A DNA stretch of 64,000 nucleotides, from contig CAWFMT010000007.1 in the NCBI GenBank assembly GCA_963817075.1, positions 397,900 through 461,899 on the forward strand. Direction: 5' to 3'. A program made the position numbers and the translations under genes. This document shows, in pieces, positions 26,666 through 35,073 of the stretch (position 1 is its first letter; each line of letters opens with the position of its first letter). Below the pieces are notes generated by a model. It was not told where the DNA came from. It saw only the letters and a program-made list of their open reading frames with translations, and searched no databases. This DNA comes from DASPKM01 sp963817075. GTDB lineage: Bacteria; Bacteroidota; Bacteroidia; Chitinophagales; Chitinophagaceae.

Positions 26666-28771
26666 ATGAGCATTTATTCAGAAGCCGGCGTAAAACAACT
26701 AACCAAATCCACCACAAAATTCCTGGCGCAATTGCCGGACATTAGTGAAAATGAAATCCTGGCTCTTCGTAATGTTTTACGATTCCATGAATACAGATAT
26801 TATGTGATGACAGACCCGTTGATATCGGACTTTGAATATGACCAGCTATACAAGGCCCTTGAAAAAATCGAAAAGGAACATCCAGGCCTCATTACAAATG
26901 ATTCCCCCACGCAGAGAATTGCCACAGCTCTCACCAAGGATTTTCCAACTGCTCACCATCTTGTTCCAATGCTTAGCCTGGAGAATTCATATAATGCTGA
27001 AGATCTGATAGACTGGGATAGGAAAGCAAGGGAATTGACAGGATTAAAAGAAGTGGAATACTGCGTGGAACCAAAATTCGATGGAGCCAGTATTTCTGTG
27101 ATCTATGAGAATGATTTGTTGGTTCGCGGTGCTACGCGCGGGGATGGAGTTGAAGGTGATGATGTGACAACTAATCTAAGGCAGATACGAACAGTTCCTT
27201 TATCCGCTCCTTTTTCCCAATATGGAATACAACAAGCTGAGATCAGAGGCGAGGTCCTGATGAGCAAAAATAGTTTCAAGAAATATAACGATCAGTTGGC
27301 AGAACAGAATCTTCCACCATTGGCAAATCCAAGAAATTCGGCGGCGGGTTCTCTAAGGATAAAAGACCCGAAGGAGGTCGTCAAAAGAAATCTCGAGGCC
27401 TTTCTTTATCACATCAGTTATGTTCATAGTGAAAAGAATCAAAAGGTCACCAAGCTCCTGGATTCTCACTCCGGTAGTTTGCAGTTGCTATGGGAATTAG
27501 GTTTCAGGTCTCCACAGGTTGAAAAGAAAGTATTAAAAGGAATTGACGAGGTTATCAAATTCTGTGTAGAATTTGAAAAGACCAGGGACGAATTACCTTA
27601 TGAAATAGACGGAATGGTAATCAAGGTGAACAAAGTGGAGCTTCAGGATAAGATGGGAATGACCACTCATCACCCAAGATGGGCAATTGCCTATAAGTTC
27701 AAAGCAAGGCAAGGAACAAGCAAATTAAGAAATGTAGAATTCCAGGTTGGAAGAACAGGCTCCATTACACCCGTGGCTAAGATTGACCCAACTCCTATTG
27801 GGGGTGTAACTGTTACATCGATCTCATTATTCAATGAAGAAGTAATTCAGGAAAAAGATTTGCGCATAGGCGACACAGTCCTTGTAGAAAGAGCGGGCGA
27901 TGTTATACCCTACATAGTTCGTTCTATTACTGAGTCGAGAACAGGTGACGAAAAGAAAATACGGTTCCCTACACATTGCCCGGTTTGCGGCGATAAACTT
28001 GTTAAATCTGAAGATGAAGCTGTGTGGCGATGCGTGAATATTAACTGTGAGGCTCAAGTTGTGGAACGTATTATACATTTTACGAGCAAGGACGCCATGG
28101 ATATACGCGGATTAGGGGAAGCAAATATTCGCAAGTTCTTTGAATTGGGATTTTTAAAAGATGTTCCCGGAATATATAATCTTCCATATGACAAAATCCG
28201 CTCTATGGAAGGCTTTGGAGAAAGAAGTATAACCAATCTTGAATCAGCTATAGAAGCATCGAAAAAGCAACCACTCCATCGACTGATCTTTGCGCTTGGG
28301 ATTCGGTATGTAGGAGAAACGACAGCTAAAGTTTTGGCTACTTCGGTACATTATTTGCCCGACTTTAAAGACAAATCCATTGAAGATCTTCTGAATCTTG
28401 AAGACGTTGGACCAAAAGTGGCGGGTAGTATTTTCCAGTTCTTTCATAATAAAGACAATATCAGGATGCTGGAAGCCCTTGAGGGTTCTGGTATTAACCT
28501 TAAGAGCAGAAAATCTGCGAAGACTGAAGGAGGTAACCTTACCGGACAAACGTTTTTATTTACGGGAACTCTGGTAAAATTGAGGAGAAGTGAGGCGGAG
28601 ACAATTGTAGAACAACAGGGAGGCACAATCGTAAGTGGCGTTAGTAGTAAGTTAAATTTCCTTGTTGTTGGTGAGGACGCTGGAAGCAAATTGGAAAAGG
28701 CAAAAAAGATAACAACTATAAGAATTCTTTCTGAAGAAGAATTTCTACAGATAGTGAAACAACCTGCTTGA
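26666..28771 (+). CDS. ligA: NAD-dependent DNA ligase
   Basis: A 701-residue LigA with all domains: Ia region (YRYYVMTDPLISDFEYD), adenylation domain with the catalytic lysine in EPKFDGAS (Lys137), RGDGVEGDDVTTN, and the OB-fold (VGRTGSITPVAKIDP). Then come the four-cysteine zinc finger (CPVCGDKL ... WRCVNINCEAQ), the helix-hairpin-helix repeats and a C-terminal BRCT domain. It seals nicks during replication and repair using NAD. It is divergent from the Nudix gene. Length is as expected and the start is supported by the IAD alignment. Confidence 0.97.
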   Translation: MSIYSEAGVKQLTKSTTKFLAQLPDISENEILALRNVLRFHEYRYYVMTDPLISDFEYDQLYKALEKIEKEHPGLITNDSPTQRIATALTKDFPTAHHLVPMLSLENSYNAEDLIDWDRKARELTGLKEVEYCVEPKFDGASISVIYENDLLVRGATRGDGVEGDDVTTNLRQIRTVPLSAPFSQYGIQQAEIRGEVLMSKNSFKKYNDQLAEQNLPPLANPRNSAAGSLRIKDPKEVVKRNLEAFLYHISYVHSEKNQKVTKLLDSHSGSLQLLWELGFRSPQVEKKVLKGIDEVIKFCVEFEKTRDELPYEIDGMVIKVNKVELQDKMGMTTHHPRWAIAYKFKARQGTSKLRNVEFQVGRTGSITPVAKIDPTPIGGVTVTSISLFNEEVIQEKDLRIGDTVLVERAGDVIPYIVRSITESRTGDEKKIRFPTHCPVCGDKLVKSEDEAVWRCVNINCEAQVVERIIHFTSKDAMDIRGLGEANIRKFFELGFLKDVPGIYNLPYDKIRSMEGFGERSITNLESAIEASKKQPLHRLIFALGIRYVGETTAKVLATSVHYLPDFKDKSIEDLLNLEDVGPKVAGSIFQFFHNKDNIRMLEALEGSGINLKSRKSAKTEGGNLTGQTFLFTGTLVKLRRSEAETIVEQQGGTIVSGVSSKLNFLVVGEDAGSKLEKAKKITTIRILSEEEFLQIVKQPA

Positions 28772-28787
28772 GAACCCCGAGTAATTC

Positions 28788-28810
28788 GTTCTTTAATTTT
28801 TTTAAAGAAC
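28788..28810. promoter_or_regulatory. Palindrome just upstream of the NUMOD4 gene
   Basis: GTTCTTTAA (28,788-28,796) and TTAAAGAAC (28,802-28,810) form a perfect 9-bp inverted repeat around five T residues, ending 6 bp before the next start codon. It could terminate ligA or act as an operator for the downstream gene, whose product has a helix-turn-helix-like C-terminus. Confidence 0.5.
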
Positions 28811-28816
28811 AACGAA

Positions 28817-29383
28817 ATGATAAAAAAGATACATGGTGAGGATTGGAAACCTCTGCAGTTTTCCGGCTGGAAACATCTCAGGAAGAAATATGCTTTGTCC
28901 TCACTTGGACGTATAGCCAGTTATACAGAAGACATACACAAGGATGGGAAACTTCTCGAAGGTTCCCTTACTACTGGTTATAAGACACTCAACCTGCACC
29001 GTCCTGGGAATAACGGAACGCTTTATATCCATCGCGAGATAGCCCGGTTATTTCTGAAGAAGTCTAACCCCAAACTGAAATATGTCATCCACTTAAATCA
29101 TAATAAGCTGGATAATGGTGTTAAAAATCTTAGATGGGCTACCCTTGAAGCGATGATTGAACACCAGCAAAATAGTCCTGCTAAGATCGCTTATAAAAAA
29201 GTTCAGGCTAACAGGACAATTGGTTTGAAGCTTAATGCAAATCAGGTTAAAAGTATTAAGAAGGTATTAAGCGACCGGAACCGCAACGTTACAATTAAAC
29301 AGTTAGCAGAAAAATACGGTGTGAGTGAAATGACTATGTACCGGATAAAGAGTGGGGAAAATTGGGGAAGGGTTCGGCTTTAG
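28817..29383 (+). CDS. NUMOD4 / HNH-like DNA-binding protein
   Basis: A 188-residue protein resembling free-standing homing-endonuclease-like proteins. The first about 50 residues look like NUMOD4 (GEDWKPLQFSGWKHLRKKYALSSLGRIASY). The centre carries an HNH_3-like pattern (YIHREIARLFL ... VIHLNHNKLDNGVKNLRWAT). The C-terminal third is a helix-turn-helix (NVTIKQLAEKYGVSEMTMYRIKSGENW). Some HNH residues are visible, but I cannot confirm a full metal site, so it may be a nuclease or a domesticated DNA-binding protein. It follows ligA by 45 bp, and a palindrome lies right before the start. Confidence 0.7.
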   Translation: MIKKIHGEDWKPLQFSGWKHLRKKYALSSLGRIASYTEDIHKDGKLLEGSLTTGYKTLNLHRPGNNGTLYIHREIARLFLKKSNPKLKYVIHLNHNKLDNGVKNLRWATLEAMIEHQQNSPAKIAYKKVQANRTIGLKLNANQVKSIKKVLSDRNRNVTIKQLAEKYGVSEMTMYRIKSGENWGRVRL

Positions 29384-29682
29384 AGTTTCGAGTTTGCCAA
29401 TGTCCGTTGTTCTTGGTCGTGACAGTTTACTGTGGACAGTTGACAGATGACAGTTTATTAATCAAAATCTCAACCAATCAACTATTCAACAATTGAGAGT
29501 GTGGCCCCCCACGGGGCATGATTGCATGGGACTTGGCATTGCTACTGGGCAAAGAATTCGAATACCTATTACCAATCAACAATTCAACTAATCAACTATA
29601 CAACAATCCCCCAATTCCCAATTACAAATTCCTAATTCCCAATTGCACTCCTGTTGTTTCTTTGCGGTAAAATTCATTAAAA
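29384..29682. repeat. Gene-free gap with CAACTATTC-type repeats
   Basis: About 300 bp without a gene. It holds copies of a low-complexity family (CAACCAATCAACTATTCAAC near 29,471 and further copies up to about 29,610), then AATTCCCAATTACAAATTCC-like direct repeats. The same family occurs at 4,144-4,169, 39,703-39,745 and inside the 5' end of paaC. Confidence 0.6.
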
Positions 29683-30351
29683 ATGCATTTAGACACATCT
29701 CTAAAATTTCTCAAATCGCTCAGGAAAAATAATAACAAGCCATGGTTTGATTCTCATAGACTGGCCTACGAAGAGGCAAGAGACGCATTTGAAAATTTCA
29801 TCCAGTCTGTACTTGACAAGCATAGCAAGAACGATCCCGATCTGCAAGGTCTTACAGCCAGAAAAAGCATGTTCCGCATAAACAGGGATGTACGTTTCTC
29901 AAAAAATAAATCTCCCTACAAATCAAATTTCGCAGCAAGCATGGACAGAGGTGGAAAGAAATCCGGATTTGCTGGATACTATTTTCATCTTGAACCTGGG
30001 AAGAGTTTTTTAGGTGCCGGCGTATGGATGCCTGAACCAGCTGCTACTAAAAAAATAAGACAGGAAATAGATTATTGCTTTGATGAATTCAACAAAATAA
30101 TTACTTCAAAAAAATTTAGAGCATTCTATCCTGAGATCTATAAAGGCGAAGGAATTCAATTATCCAGAGTGCCACAGGGATTTGAAAAAGACAATCCTGC
30201 CGGAGAATACCTGAAACTTAAAAGTTGGATGTTTCTTTATTACATGAGCGATGCGGATCTTAATGCAAAAGACATCGTAAATAAAACAGTGAATGCCTTT
30301 CATACTCTACAGCCATTCATTAAATTCCTGAATAGAGCGATTGAGGAGTGA
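29683..30351 (+). CDS. DUF2461 family protein
   Basis: A 222-residue cytoplasmic protein recognised as DUF2461 (TIGR02453): SLKFLKSLRKNNNKPWFDSHRLAYEEARDAFE at the start, ARKSMFRINRDVRFSKNKSPYKSNF, then GGKKSGFAGYYFHLEPGKSFLGAGVWMPEP. Function is unknown in the family. It is a lone gene; the next gene is convergent, and between them lies a full AACCGCC inverted repeat. Confidence 0.88.
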   Translation: MHLDTSLKFLKSLRKNNNKPWFDSHRLAYEEARDAFENFIQSVLDKHSKNDPDLQGLTARKSMFRINRDVRFSKNKSPYKSNFAASMDRGGKKSGFAGYYFHLEPGKSFLGAGVWMPEPAATKKIRQEIDYCFDEFNKIITSKKFRAFYPEIYKGEGIQLSRVPQGFEKDNPAGEYLKLKSWMFLYYMSDADLNAKDIVNKTVNAFHTLQPFIKFLNRAIEE

Positions 30352-30357
30352 TTTAGA

Positions 30358-30439
30358 TTTAACCGCCAAGAAACAAAGGCTCAAAGGGTCGCCAAGAATT
30401 CTTAGCGTTCCTGTGAGTCATTGCGTCCTGGCGGTTAAA
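30358..30439. repeat. Dispersed inverted repeat, full copy A
   Basis: TTTAACCGCC (30,358-30,367) and GGCGGTTAAA (30,430-30,439) form perfect 10-bp ends around 62 bp containing GCCAAGAATTCTTAGCG. It lies between the convergent DUF2461 and asd genes and may act as a bidirectional terminator. Confidence 0.8.
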
Positions 30440-30445
30440 CTTTTA

Positions 30446-31453
30446 CTAGAGAAGTCCTTTTTCAATAAGATACTCCGCTATTTGAACGGCATTGGTTGCC
30501 GCACCTTTCCTAAGATTATCACTCACGATCCAGATATTGAGGGTCTTTGCCTGGGATTCATCTCTCCGGATTCGTCCAACAAATACATCATCTCGTTCGT
30601 GAGCATTCATAGGCATCGGGTACTGCTGATTGGCGGGATCGTCTACAACCACAACTCCCGGCGCTTCTTCTAAAAGCTTTTTTACTTCTGCCAATTCAAA
30701 ATCATTTTCAAACTCAATATTTGCAGCTTCGCTATGTCCGCCCATAACCGGGATGCGCACAGTGGTTGAAGTAACCCGAATAGAATCATCGCGCATGATC
30801 TTCCTGGTTTCATTCACCATTTTCATTTCTTCCTTAGTATAGCCGTTGTCCAGGAACACATCGATCTGTGGAATAGCGTTCATATCGATCTGGTATTTGT
30901 ACGCCATAGGATATTCTCCATTCACACCCTTGATCTGTTTTTCACGCTCGCCTCTCAATTGATCAACTGCCTTCTTACCGGTACCTGTGACACTTTGATA
31001 AGTACTTACTACAATTCGTTTTGCCTTGTATTTTTTATGAAGCGGATTAAGAGCCACCACCATTTGAATAGTTGAGCAATTAGGATTGGCAATGATCTTA
31101 TCCTCGCTTGTGAGTGAGTCAGCATTGATTTCTGGCACAATCAATTTCTTATCTGGATCCATTCTCCAGGCTGAAGAATTATCGATCACGGTTATTCCTG
31201 CTGCAGCAAACTTTGGCGCCCATTCCAATGAAGTGCTGCCTCCCGCAGAAAAAAGTGCCAGTGCTGGTCGAGCAAGAATTGCATCATCCATACTAACAAC
31301 CTTGTACTTTTTTCCTTTGAACTCAACTTCTTTCCCAACAGATTTTTCTGAGGCTACAGGTATCAATTCAGTAACTGGAAAATTCCTTTCTGAAAGGATC
31401 TCCAACATTTTCGAGCCAACAAGACCAGTAGCTCCAACCACAGCAACTTTCAT
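30446..31453 (-). CDS. asd: Aspartate-semialdehyde dehydrogenase
   Basis: A 335-residue NADP enzyme that reduces aspartyl phosphate to aspartate semialdehyde, the branch-point for lysine, diaminopimelate, threonine and methionine. The Rossmann motif VVGATGLVGSKMLEIL opens the protein. The catalytic cysteine is in ANPNCSTIQ (Cys126), followed by TYQSVTGTGKKAVDQL and, near the end, the acid/base His region PVMGGHSEAANIEF. Length and order are normal. It runs on the minus strand away from the lamin-tail gene. Confidence 0.96.
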   Translation of the reverse strand: MKVAVVGATGLVGSKMLEILSERNFPVTELIPVASEKSVGKEVEFKGKKYKVVSMDDAILARPALALFSAGGSTSLEWAPKFAAAGITVIDNSSAWRMDPDKKLIVPEINADSLTSEDKIIANPNCSTIQMVVALNPLHKKYKAKRIVVSTYQSVTGTGKKAVDQLRGEREKQIKGVNGEYPMAYKYQIDMNAIPQIDVFLDNGYTKEEMKMVNETRKIMRDDSIRVTSTTVRIPVMGGHSEAANIEFENDFELAEVKKLLEEAPGVVVVDDPANQQYPMPMNAHERDDVFVGRIRRDESQAKTLNIWIVSDNLRKGAATNAVQIAEYLIEKGLL

Positions 31454-31555
31454 CTTTTTCGATTTTTATTTTTTGCTTTAAAATGGATTTTCAAATTCTC
31501 TTACGCTGAGGAAGAAACCAGGAATAGTGTTTTTAATCCCCACATGTAAAAGAAA

Positions 31556-31581
31556 AAAGCCTTCCAATCTGGGAAGGCTTT
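31556..31581 (-). terminator. Strong hairpin with no obvious upstream gene on its strand
   Basis: AAAGCCTTCC (31,556-31,565) pairs perfectly with GGAAGGCTTT (31,572-31,581). On the minus strand it is followed by a TTTTTTCTTTT run, a good intrinsic terminator. It lies upstream of asd and downstream of a possible 17-residue gene on the same strand (31,608-31,661), which would explain its presence. Confidence 0.7.
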
Positions 31582-31607
31582 CAATTATTTTGATCCATGC
31601 AAAACGA

Positions 31608-31661
31608 TCAACCTTCCCTTTTGGAGTGTTTAGTGCGCTTTGTATGTTTCTTAATTATCAT
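31608..31661 (-). CDS. Possible 17-residue basic peptide gene
   Basis: ATG at 31,661 opens MIIKKHTKRTKHSKREG then a stop, with 9 of 17 residues Lys, Arg or His. It lies between a well-formed promoter (31,667-31,698) whose -7 box ends 5 bp before the ATG and a terminator 26 bp after the stop, so the whole unit would be about 100 nt. I do not recognise the peptide. The alternative is a small non-coding RNA from the same promoter. It is independent of asd, which starts a further 100 bp downstream. Confidence is moderate because 17 codons can arise by chance; the flanking signals are what support it. Confidence 0.4.
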   Translation of the reverse strand: MIIKKHTKRTKHSKREG

Positions 31662-31666
31662 GGCTT

Positions 31667-31698
31667 CAAAAATAATTTCACAAACCTGTACTGCCAAA
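31667..31698 (-). promoter_or_regulatory. Promoter for the short minus-strand unit
   Basis: On the minus strand TTTG (31,695-31,698), a 20-bp spacer and TATTTTTG (31,667-31,674) match the Bacteroidota consensus exactly. Confidence 0.6.
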
Positions 31699-31711
31699 AA
31701 AATCTTTGTAA

Positions 31712-33439
31712 ATGATCAGTCTTAAGCAAATCATTCTGTTTAGTTGCACGATATGTGTTTGGAGTTTCGCCGGGTCTAAAGCACAAACAACTGGTCGTTA
31801 CCAGATTGTGATCGATGAAATCTTCCCCGATCCCTTGCCTTCTATCGGTTTACCCGCATCTGAATACATTGAATTGAAAAATGTCTCTGGAAATTCGATC
31901 GATTTGTATAATTGGAAATTATCGGATGGAACAACTACTTCCTCAATTCAGGTTCATTTCATCTTGCATCCAGACAGTTTTGTATTGATATGTCCAGCTT
32001 CGGCCCTAACCTCATTCAATGCTTTTGGACCAACACTAGGCTTAAGCAATTTTCCTTCATTGAACAATGATGCGGATATTATCACGCTATTATCATCAGA
32101 AAACAAGGTTATTCACGTTGTGGCCTATGAATCCAATTGGTTTGATAATGCCGTTAAGTCTGAGGGCGGCTGGTCCTTAGAAATGAAAGACCCTTCAAAT
32201 CCATGCAGTTCAGACAACTGGAAAGCCAGTATCAATCCATCAGGAGGCACACCGTGTAAAAAAAATTCTGTTGATGAAAAAAATGAAGACCTGAAACCTC
32301 CAATCTTGGTGAGGGCCTATACAACAGATAGCATGACGATCATTGCAATCTTTGATGAAATTCTAGACAGCAATGAAGCAGTCATCACTACCAGGTATTT
32401 AATTGATCAGGATATTGCCAACCCGGTGGAGGCAGTAGCTATCACTCCACTATTTAAAGAGGTGCGACTGAAGTTGAAGAATCCACTTAAGCCAGCGAAA
32501 ATTTATCAGTTACAAATAAGAGATGTGATGGATTGTGCAGGCAATTCTATCGGTCAGAATAATAAATGCAGGATTGGACTTAGTTCTGATCCAGATTCCA
32601 ACGACCTGGTGATAAATGAAATTCTTTTTAATCCCAGATCTGATGGAGGTGATTATGTGGAATTCTATAATCGCAGTTCAAAAATTTTTGATGCAAATAA
32701 TCTTTTTGTTTCAAACAGAAATTCAACGGGAAGTCTGAGTCAATTGAGAAAGATCAGTGAAACTCCTTTCCAAATATATCCTGGAGATTTTATCACGATT
32801 ACAGAAGATGTAGCATCACTCTTGCGGCAATTTGTTGCAAAGAATCCTCAGTCAATACTAAAATTAAATCAAATGCCTTCCTTTCCTGACGATCGAGGTA
32901 ATGTAGTTTTGTTGGATCGAAATGGAGGAACTATAGACGAATTGTTTTATGATGAGAAATGGCATTTCGCATTAATAGTAAGTAGTGAAGGGGTTGCACT
33001 GGAAAGAATTCATCCCACAGGGCCGACCTCTCTCAAAGATAATTGGACTTCTGCTGCTGCAAGCAGCGGGCATGGTACTCCAACGTATCAAAATTCTCAG
33101 ATGCACTCAGACCAGGCTTTCAATGCAGACGTGATCTGTGGTCCTGAAATCTTTTCACCTGATAACGACGGAATTGACGACATCTGTTTTATAAATTATC
33201 AACTACCCGAACCAAATTACCTTGCTACCATCTCGGTTTATGATGCCACTGGTTCCTTTGTAAGGAAACTTTATAATAACATAACGCTATCGGCCCAGGG
33301 CTTTCTTAGTTGGGATGGCTTGGGGTTGCAAGGCAACAAGCTCCCGATTGGTAATTATATAGTTGTCACTGAGCTATTCAATCTTCAAGGGAAAAGAAGA
33401 AAATTTAAGAATATCGTTACACTTGCAAGGAAATTCTGA
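31712..33439 (+). CDS. Secreted lamin-tail-domain protein with T9SS/FlgD-like C-terminus
   Basis: A 575-residue exported protein: signal peptide to about AGSKAQ, a first lamin tail (LTD) domain (QIVIDEIFPDPLPSIGLPASEYIELKN ... GGWSLEMKDPSNPCSSDNW), then an Ig-like region with FDEILDS and LKNPLKPAKIYQLQI. A second LTD copy follows (LVINEILFNPRSDGGDYVEFYN ... EGVALERIHP), and the last about 90 residues (EIFSPDNDGIDDICFINYQL ... GNYIVVTELFN) form the gliding-motility/FlgD-like module used by type B T9SS cargo. Likely a cell-surface protein with an unknown partner. It is divergent from asd. Confidence 0.82.
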   Translation: MISLKQIILFSCTICVWSFAGSKAQTTGRYQIVIDEIFPDPLPSIGLPASEYIELKNVSGNSIDLYNWKLSDGTTTSSIQVHFILHPDSFVLICPASALTSFNAFGPTLGLSNFPSLNNDADIITLLSSENKVIHVVAYESNWFDNAVKSEGGWSLEMKDPSNPCSSDNWKASINPSGGTPCKKNSVDEKNEDLKPPILVRAYTTDSMTIIAIFDEILDSNEAVITTRYLIDQDIANPVEAVAITPLFKEVRLKLKNPLKPAKIYQLQIRDVMDCAGNSIGQNNKCRIGLSSDPDSNDLVINEILFNPRSDGGDYVEFYNRSSKIFDANNLFVSNRNSTGSLSQLRKISETPFQIYPGDFITITEDVASLLRQFVAKNPQSILKLNQMPSFPDDRGNVVLLDRNGGTIDELFYDEKWHFALIVSSEGVALERIHPTGPTSLKDNWTSAAASSGHGTPTYQNSQMHSDQAFNADVICGPEIFSPDNDGIDDICFINYQLPEPNYLATISVYDATGSFVRKLYNNITLSAQGFLSWDGLGLQGNKLPIGNYIVVTELFNLQGKRRKFKNIVTLARKF

Positions 33440-33466
33440 AATTAGATTAACCCAAAACAGAAAGAA

Positions 33467-33850
33467 ATGAAAAAGTCAGTTGTACTTCTAGCACTCCTCA
33501 TTACAATAGTAATGGATATTTCTGCTCAGGAAAAAGCCTCTTTTATGCAGATCACGACAATTGAATCAGTTGTTGGAGGAGGTTTTGGACGTTCAAAAAT
33601 GATCATCACAAAGGAAGATGGCAGCCAGGAAGAAAGAGATATGGAAAACCTTTTCAGTATGACTGGACTCAACATGAAGAACATCAAATCAAATGAGACT
33701 TCAATAATTCAAACTTTGAAAACCTATATCGAAGCTGGATGGAAGTTACAATCAACCATACCACTTACTCTTAGTCCTGGACAAGGTGGAGCGGGAATCT
33801 TTATGACAAGGTATTTACTTGTGAAAGATGATGGAAAAAAGGGATTTTAA
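33467..33850 (+). CDS. Small secreted protein of unknown function
   Basis: A 127-residue protein with a clear signal peptide (MKKSVVLLALLITIVMDISAQ). The mature part (about 107 residues) shows a mixed alpha/beta pattern, including MIITKEDGSQEERDME and TYIEAGWKLQST, and ends in YLLVKDDGKKGF. I recognise no family. It follows the lamin-tail gene by 27 bp and is probably cotranscribed. Confidence 0.7.
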   Translation: MKKSVVLLALLITIVMDISAQEKASFMQITTIESVVGGGFGRSKMIITKEDGSQEERDMENLFSMTGLNMKNIKSNETSIIQTLKTYIEAGWKLQSTIPLTLSPGQGGAGIFMTRYLLVKDDGKKGF

Positions 33851-33862
33851 TCATCTTTTTTA

Positions 33863-33938
33863 AACCGCAAAGGCGCCAGGACGCGCGGTTGCGCAAGGAA
33901 TTCTTAGCGAAACTTTGCGCCCTTGCGTCTTTGCGGTT
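33863..33938. repeat. Dispersed inverted repeat, full copy B
   Basis: AACCGCAAA (33,863-33,871) and TTTGCGGTT (33,930-33,938) bracket GCGCCAGGACGCG and the internal GAATTCTTAGCG also present in copy A. It lies between two convergent genes. Confidence 0.8.
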
Positions 33939-33943
33939 AAATC

Positions 33944-34879
33944 CTAAGCTTCTTCAGGCATTAATTCTATCTCGAAGTTCACGAGGTTCTTGAATTGCAA
34001 GATGCGATTGCTGATATCTTCTTTGCTGATCTCTCTTAATCGGGTTGTTCCAAATTTCTCAACACAGAACGAAGCCATCGCGGATCCAATGATGATGGCT
34101 GATTTCATATTTTCAAAAGAAATATCTCTCGTACGTGCCAGGTGTCCAATAAATCCGCCGGCAAATGTATCTCCAGCGCCAGTAGGATCGAATACATCTT
34201 CCAACGGTAAGGCTGGAGCGAAAAAAACACTGGTTTCATCGAAAAGCAAGGCACCATGCTCTCCTTTCTTAATGATGAGATAACGCGGGCCCATCTTCAT
34301 AATAGCTTTTGCTGCCTTAACGAGGGAGAACTGACCACTAAGTTGCCTCGCCTCACTATCATTCACAAGAAGTACATCCACCTTTTGTAAGACCTTTTCC
34401 AGGTCAGGCATTGCAATCTCCATCCAAAAGTTCATTGTATCCATTACAACCAATTTCGGTCTTGTAGTTAATTGGTCGATCACACTCATTTGTACAGCCG
34501 GAACAAGGTTGCCAAGCATAAGGAATTCACAGTCCTGGTATGATTCGGGAACCGTAGGTTGAAAATCCGCGAGCACATTCAATTGAGTTTCCAGGGTATC
34601 CCTTGTGTTCATATCCAGGTGATATCGCCCTGACCAAAAGAAACTCTTTTCATCTTTCTTTATCTGTACTCCTTCAAGTTCAACTCCACGTGCATGCAGC
34701 AGGTCAAGCTCTTCCTGCGGAAAATCACCCCCAACAACAGAGATCTGCTTAATAGGTTTGTAAAAATTGGAAGCGCTCCAGGCAATATAAGTAGCCGCAC
34801 CGCCTACTATCTTATCACTTTTCCCAAAGGGGGTTTCAATTGCATCAAACGCCATCGAGCCGACTACTATAAGGGACAT
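33944..34879 (-). CDS. PfkB family carbohydrate/nucleoside kinase
   Basis: A 311-residue ribokinase-like kinase. It opens LIVVGSMAFDAIETPFG with GGAATYIAWSAS (PfkB first signature region). In the C-terminal half it has DVLLVNDSEARQLSG and the ATP/anion-hole signature DPTGAGDTFAGGFIGHLA with the catalytic Asp. Members phosphorylate sugars or nucleosides, and the substrate cannot be told from sequence. It is divergent from the TetR gene across 194 bp. Confidence 0.9.
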   Translation of the reverse strand: MSLIVVGSMAFDAIETPFGKSDKIVGGAATYIAWSASNFYKPIKQISVVGGDFPQEELDLLHARGVELEGVQIKKDEKSFFWSGRYHLDMNTRDTLETQLNVLADFQPTVPESYQDCEFLMLGNLVPAVQMSVIDQLTTRPKLVVMDTMNFWMEIAMPDLEKVLQKVDVLLVNDSEARQLSGQFSLVKAAKAIMKMGPRYLIIKKGEHGALLFDETSVFFAPALPLEDVFDPTGAGDTFAGGFIGHLARTRDISFENMKSAIIIGSAMASFCVEKFGTTRLREISKEDISNRILQFKNLVNFEIELMPEEA

Positions 34880-34945
34880 ATTTTATTTTTCTGGTTTGGA
34901 GTTAGGCATCAGTCCTGACGTAAACTCAATTTTTTTTTCGCGCCG

Positions 34946-34953
34946 CAAACGTA
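34946..34953 (-). promoter_or_regulatory. Possible -7 element for the PfkB gene
   Basis: TACGTTTG on the minus strand fits TAnnTTTG and lies 66 bp upstream of the start. A -33 element is not clear. Confidence 0.4.
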
Positions 34954-35044
34954 TACAAAAATTACCTCAGGAAAAAGTATACAGGAAGACTAATGTCTCC
35001 GAACCCCGTTAGCAGATTATTTCGCACAAAAAATAGTTTCTCCG

Positions 35045-35058
35045 CTAACAGTTGTTAG
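35045..35058. promoter_or_regulatory. Palindromic operator in front of the TetR/paaE unit
   Basis: CTAACAGTTGTTAG: 6-bp arms CTAACA and TGTTAG around GT. The same 14-mer occurs at 38,210-38,223, in front of paaA. Here it sits directly upstream of a TATTTTTG -7 box (35,060-35,067) and 15 bp before the TetR start, a position suited to repression. Confidence 0.8.
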
Positions 35059-35073
35059 TTATTTTTGCAATAC

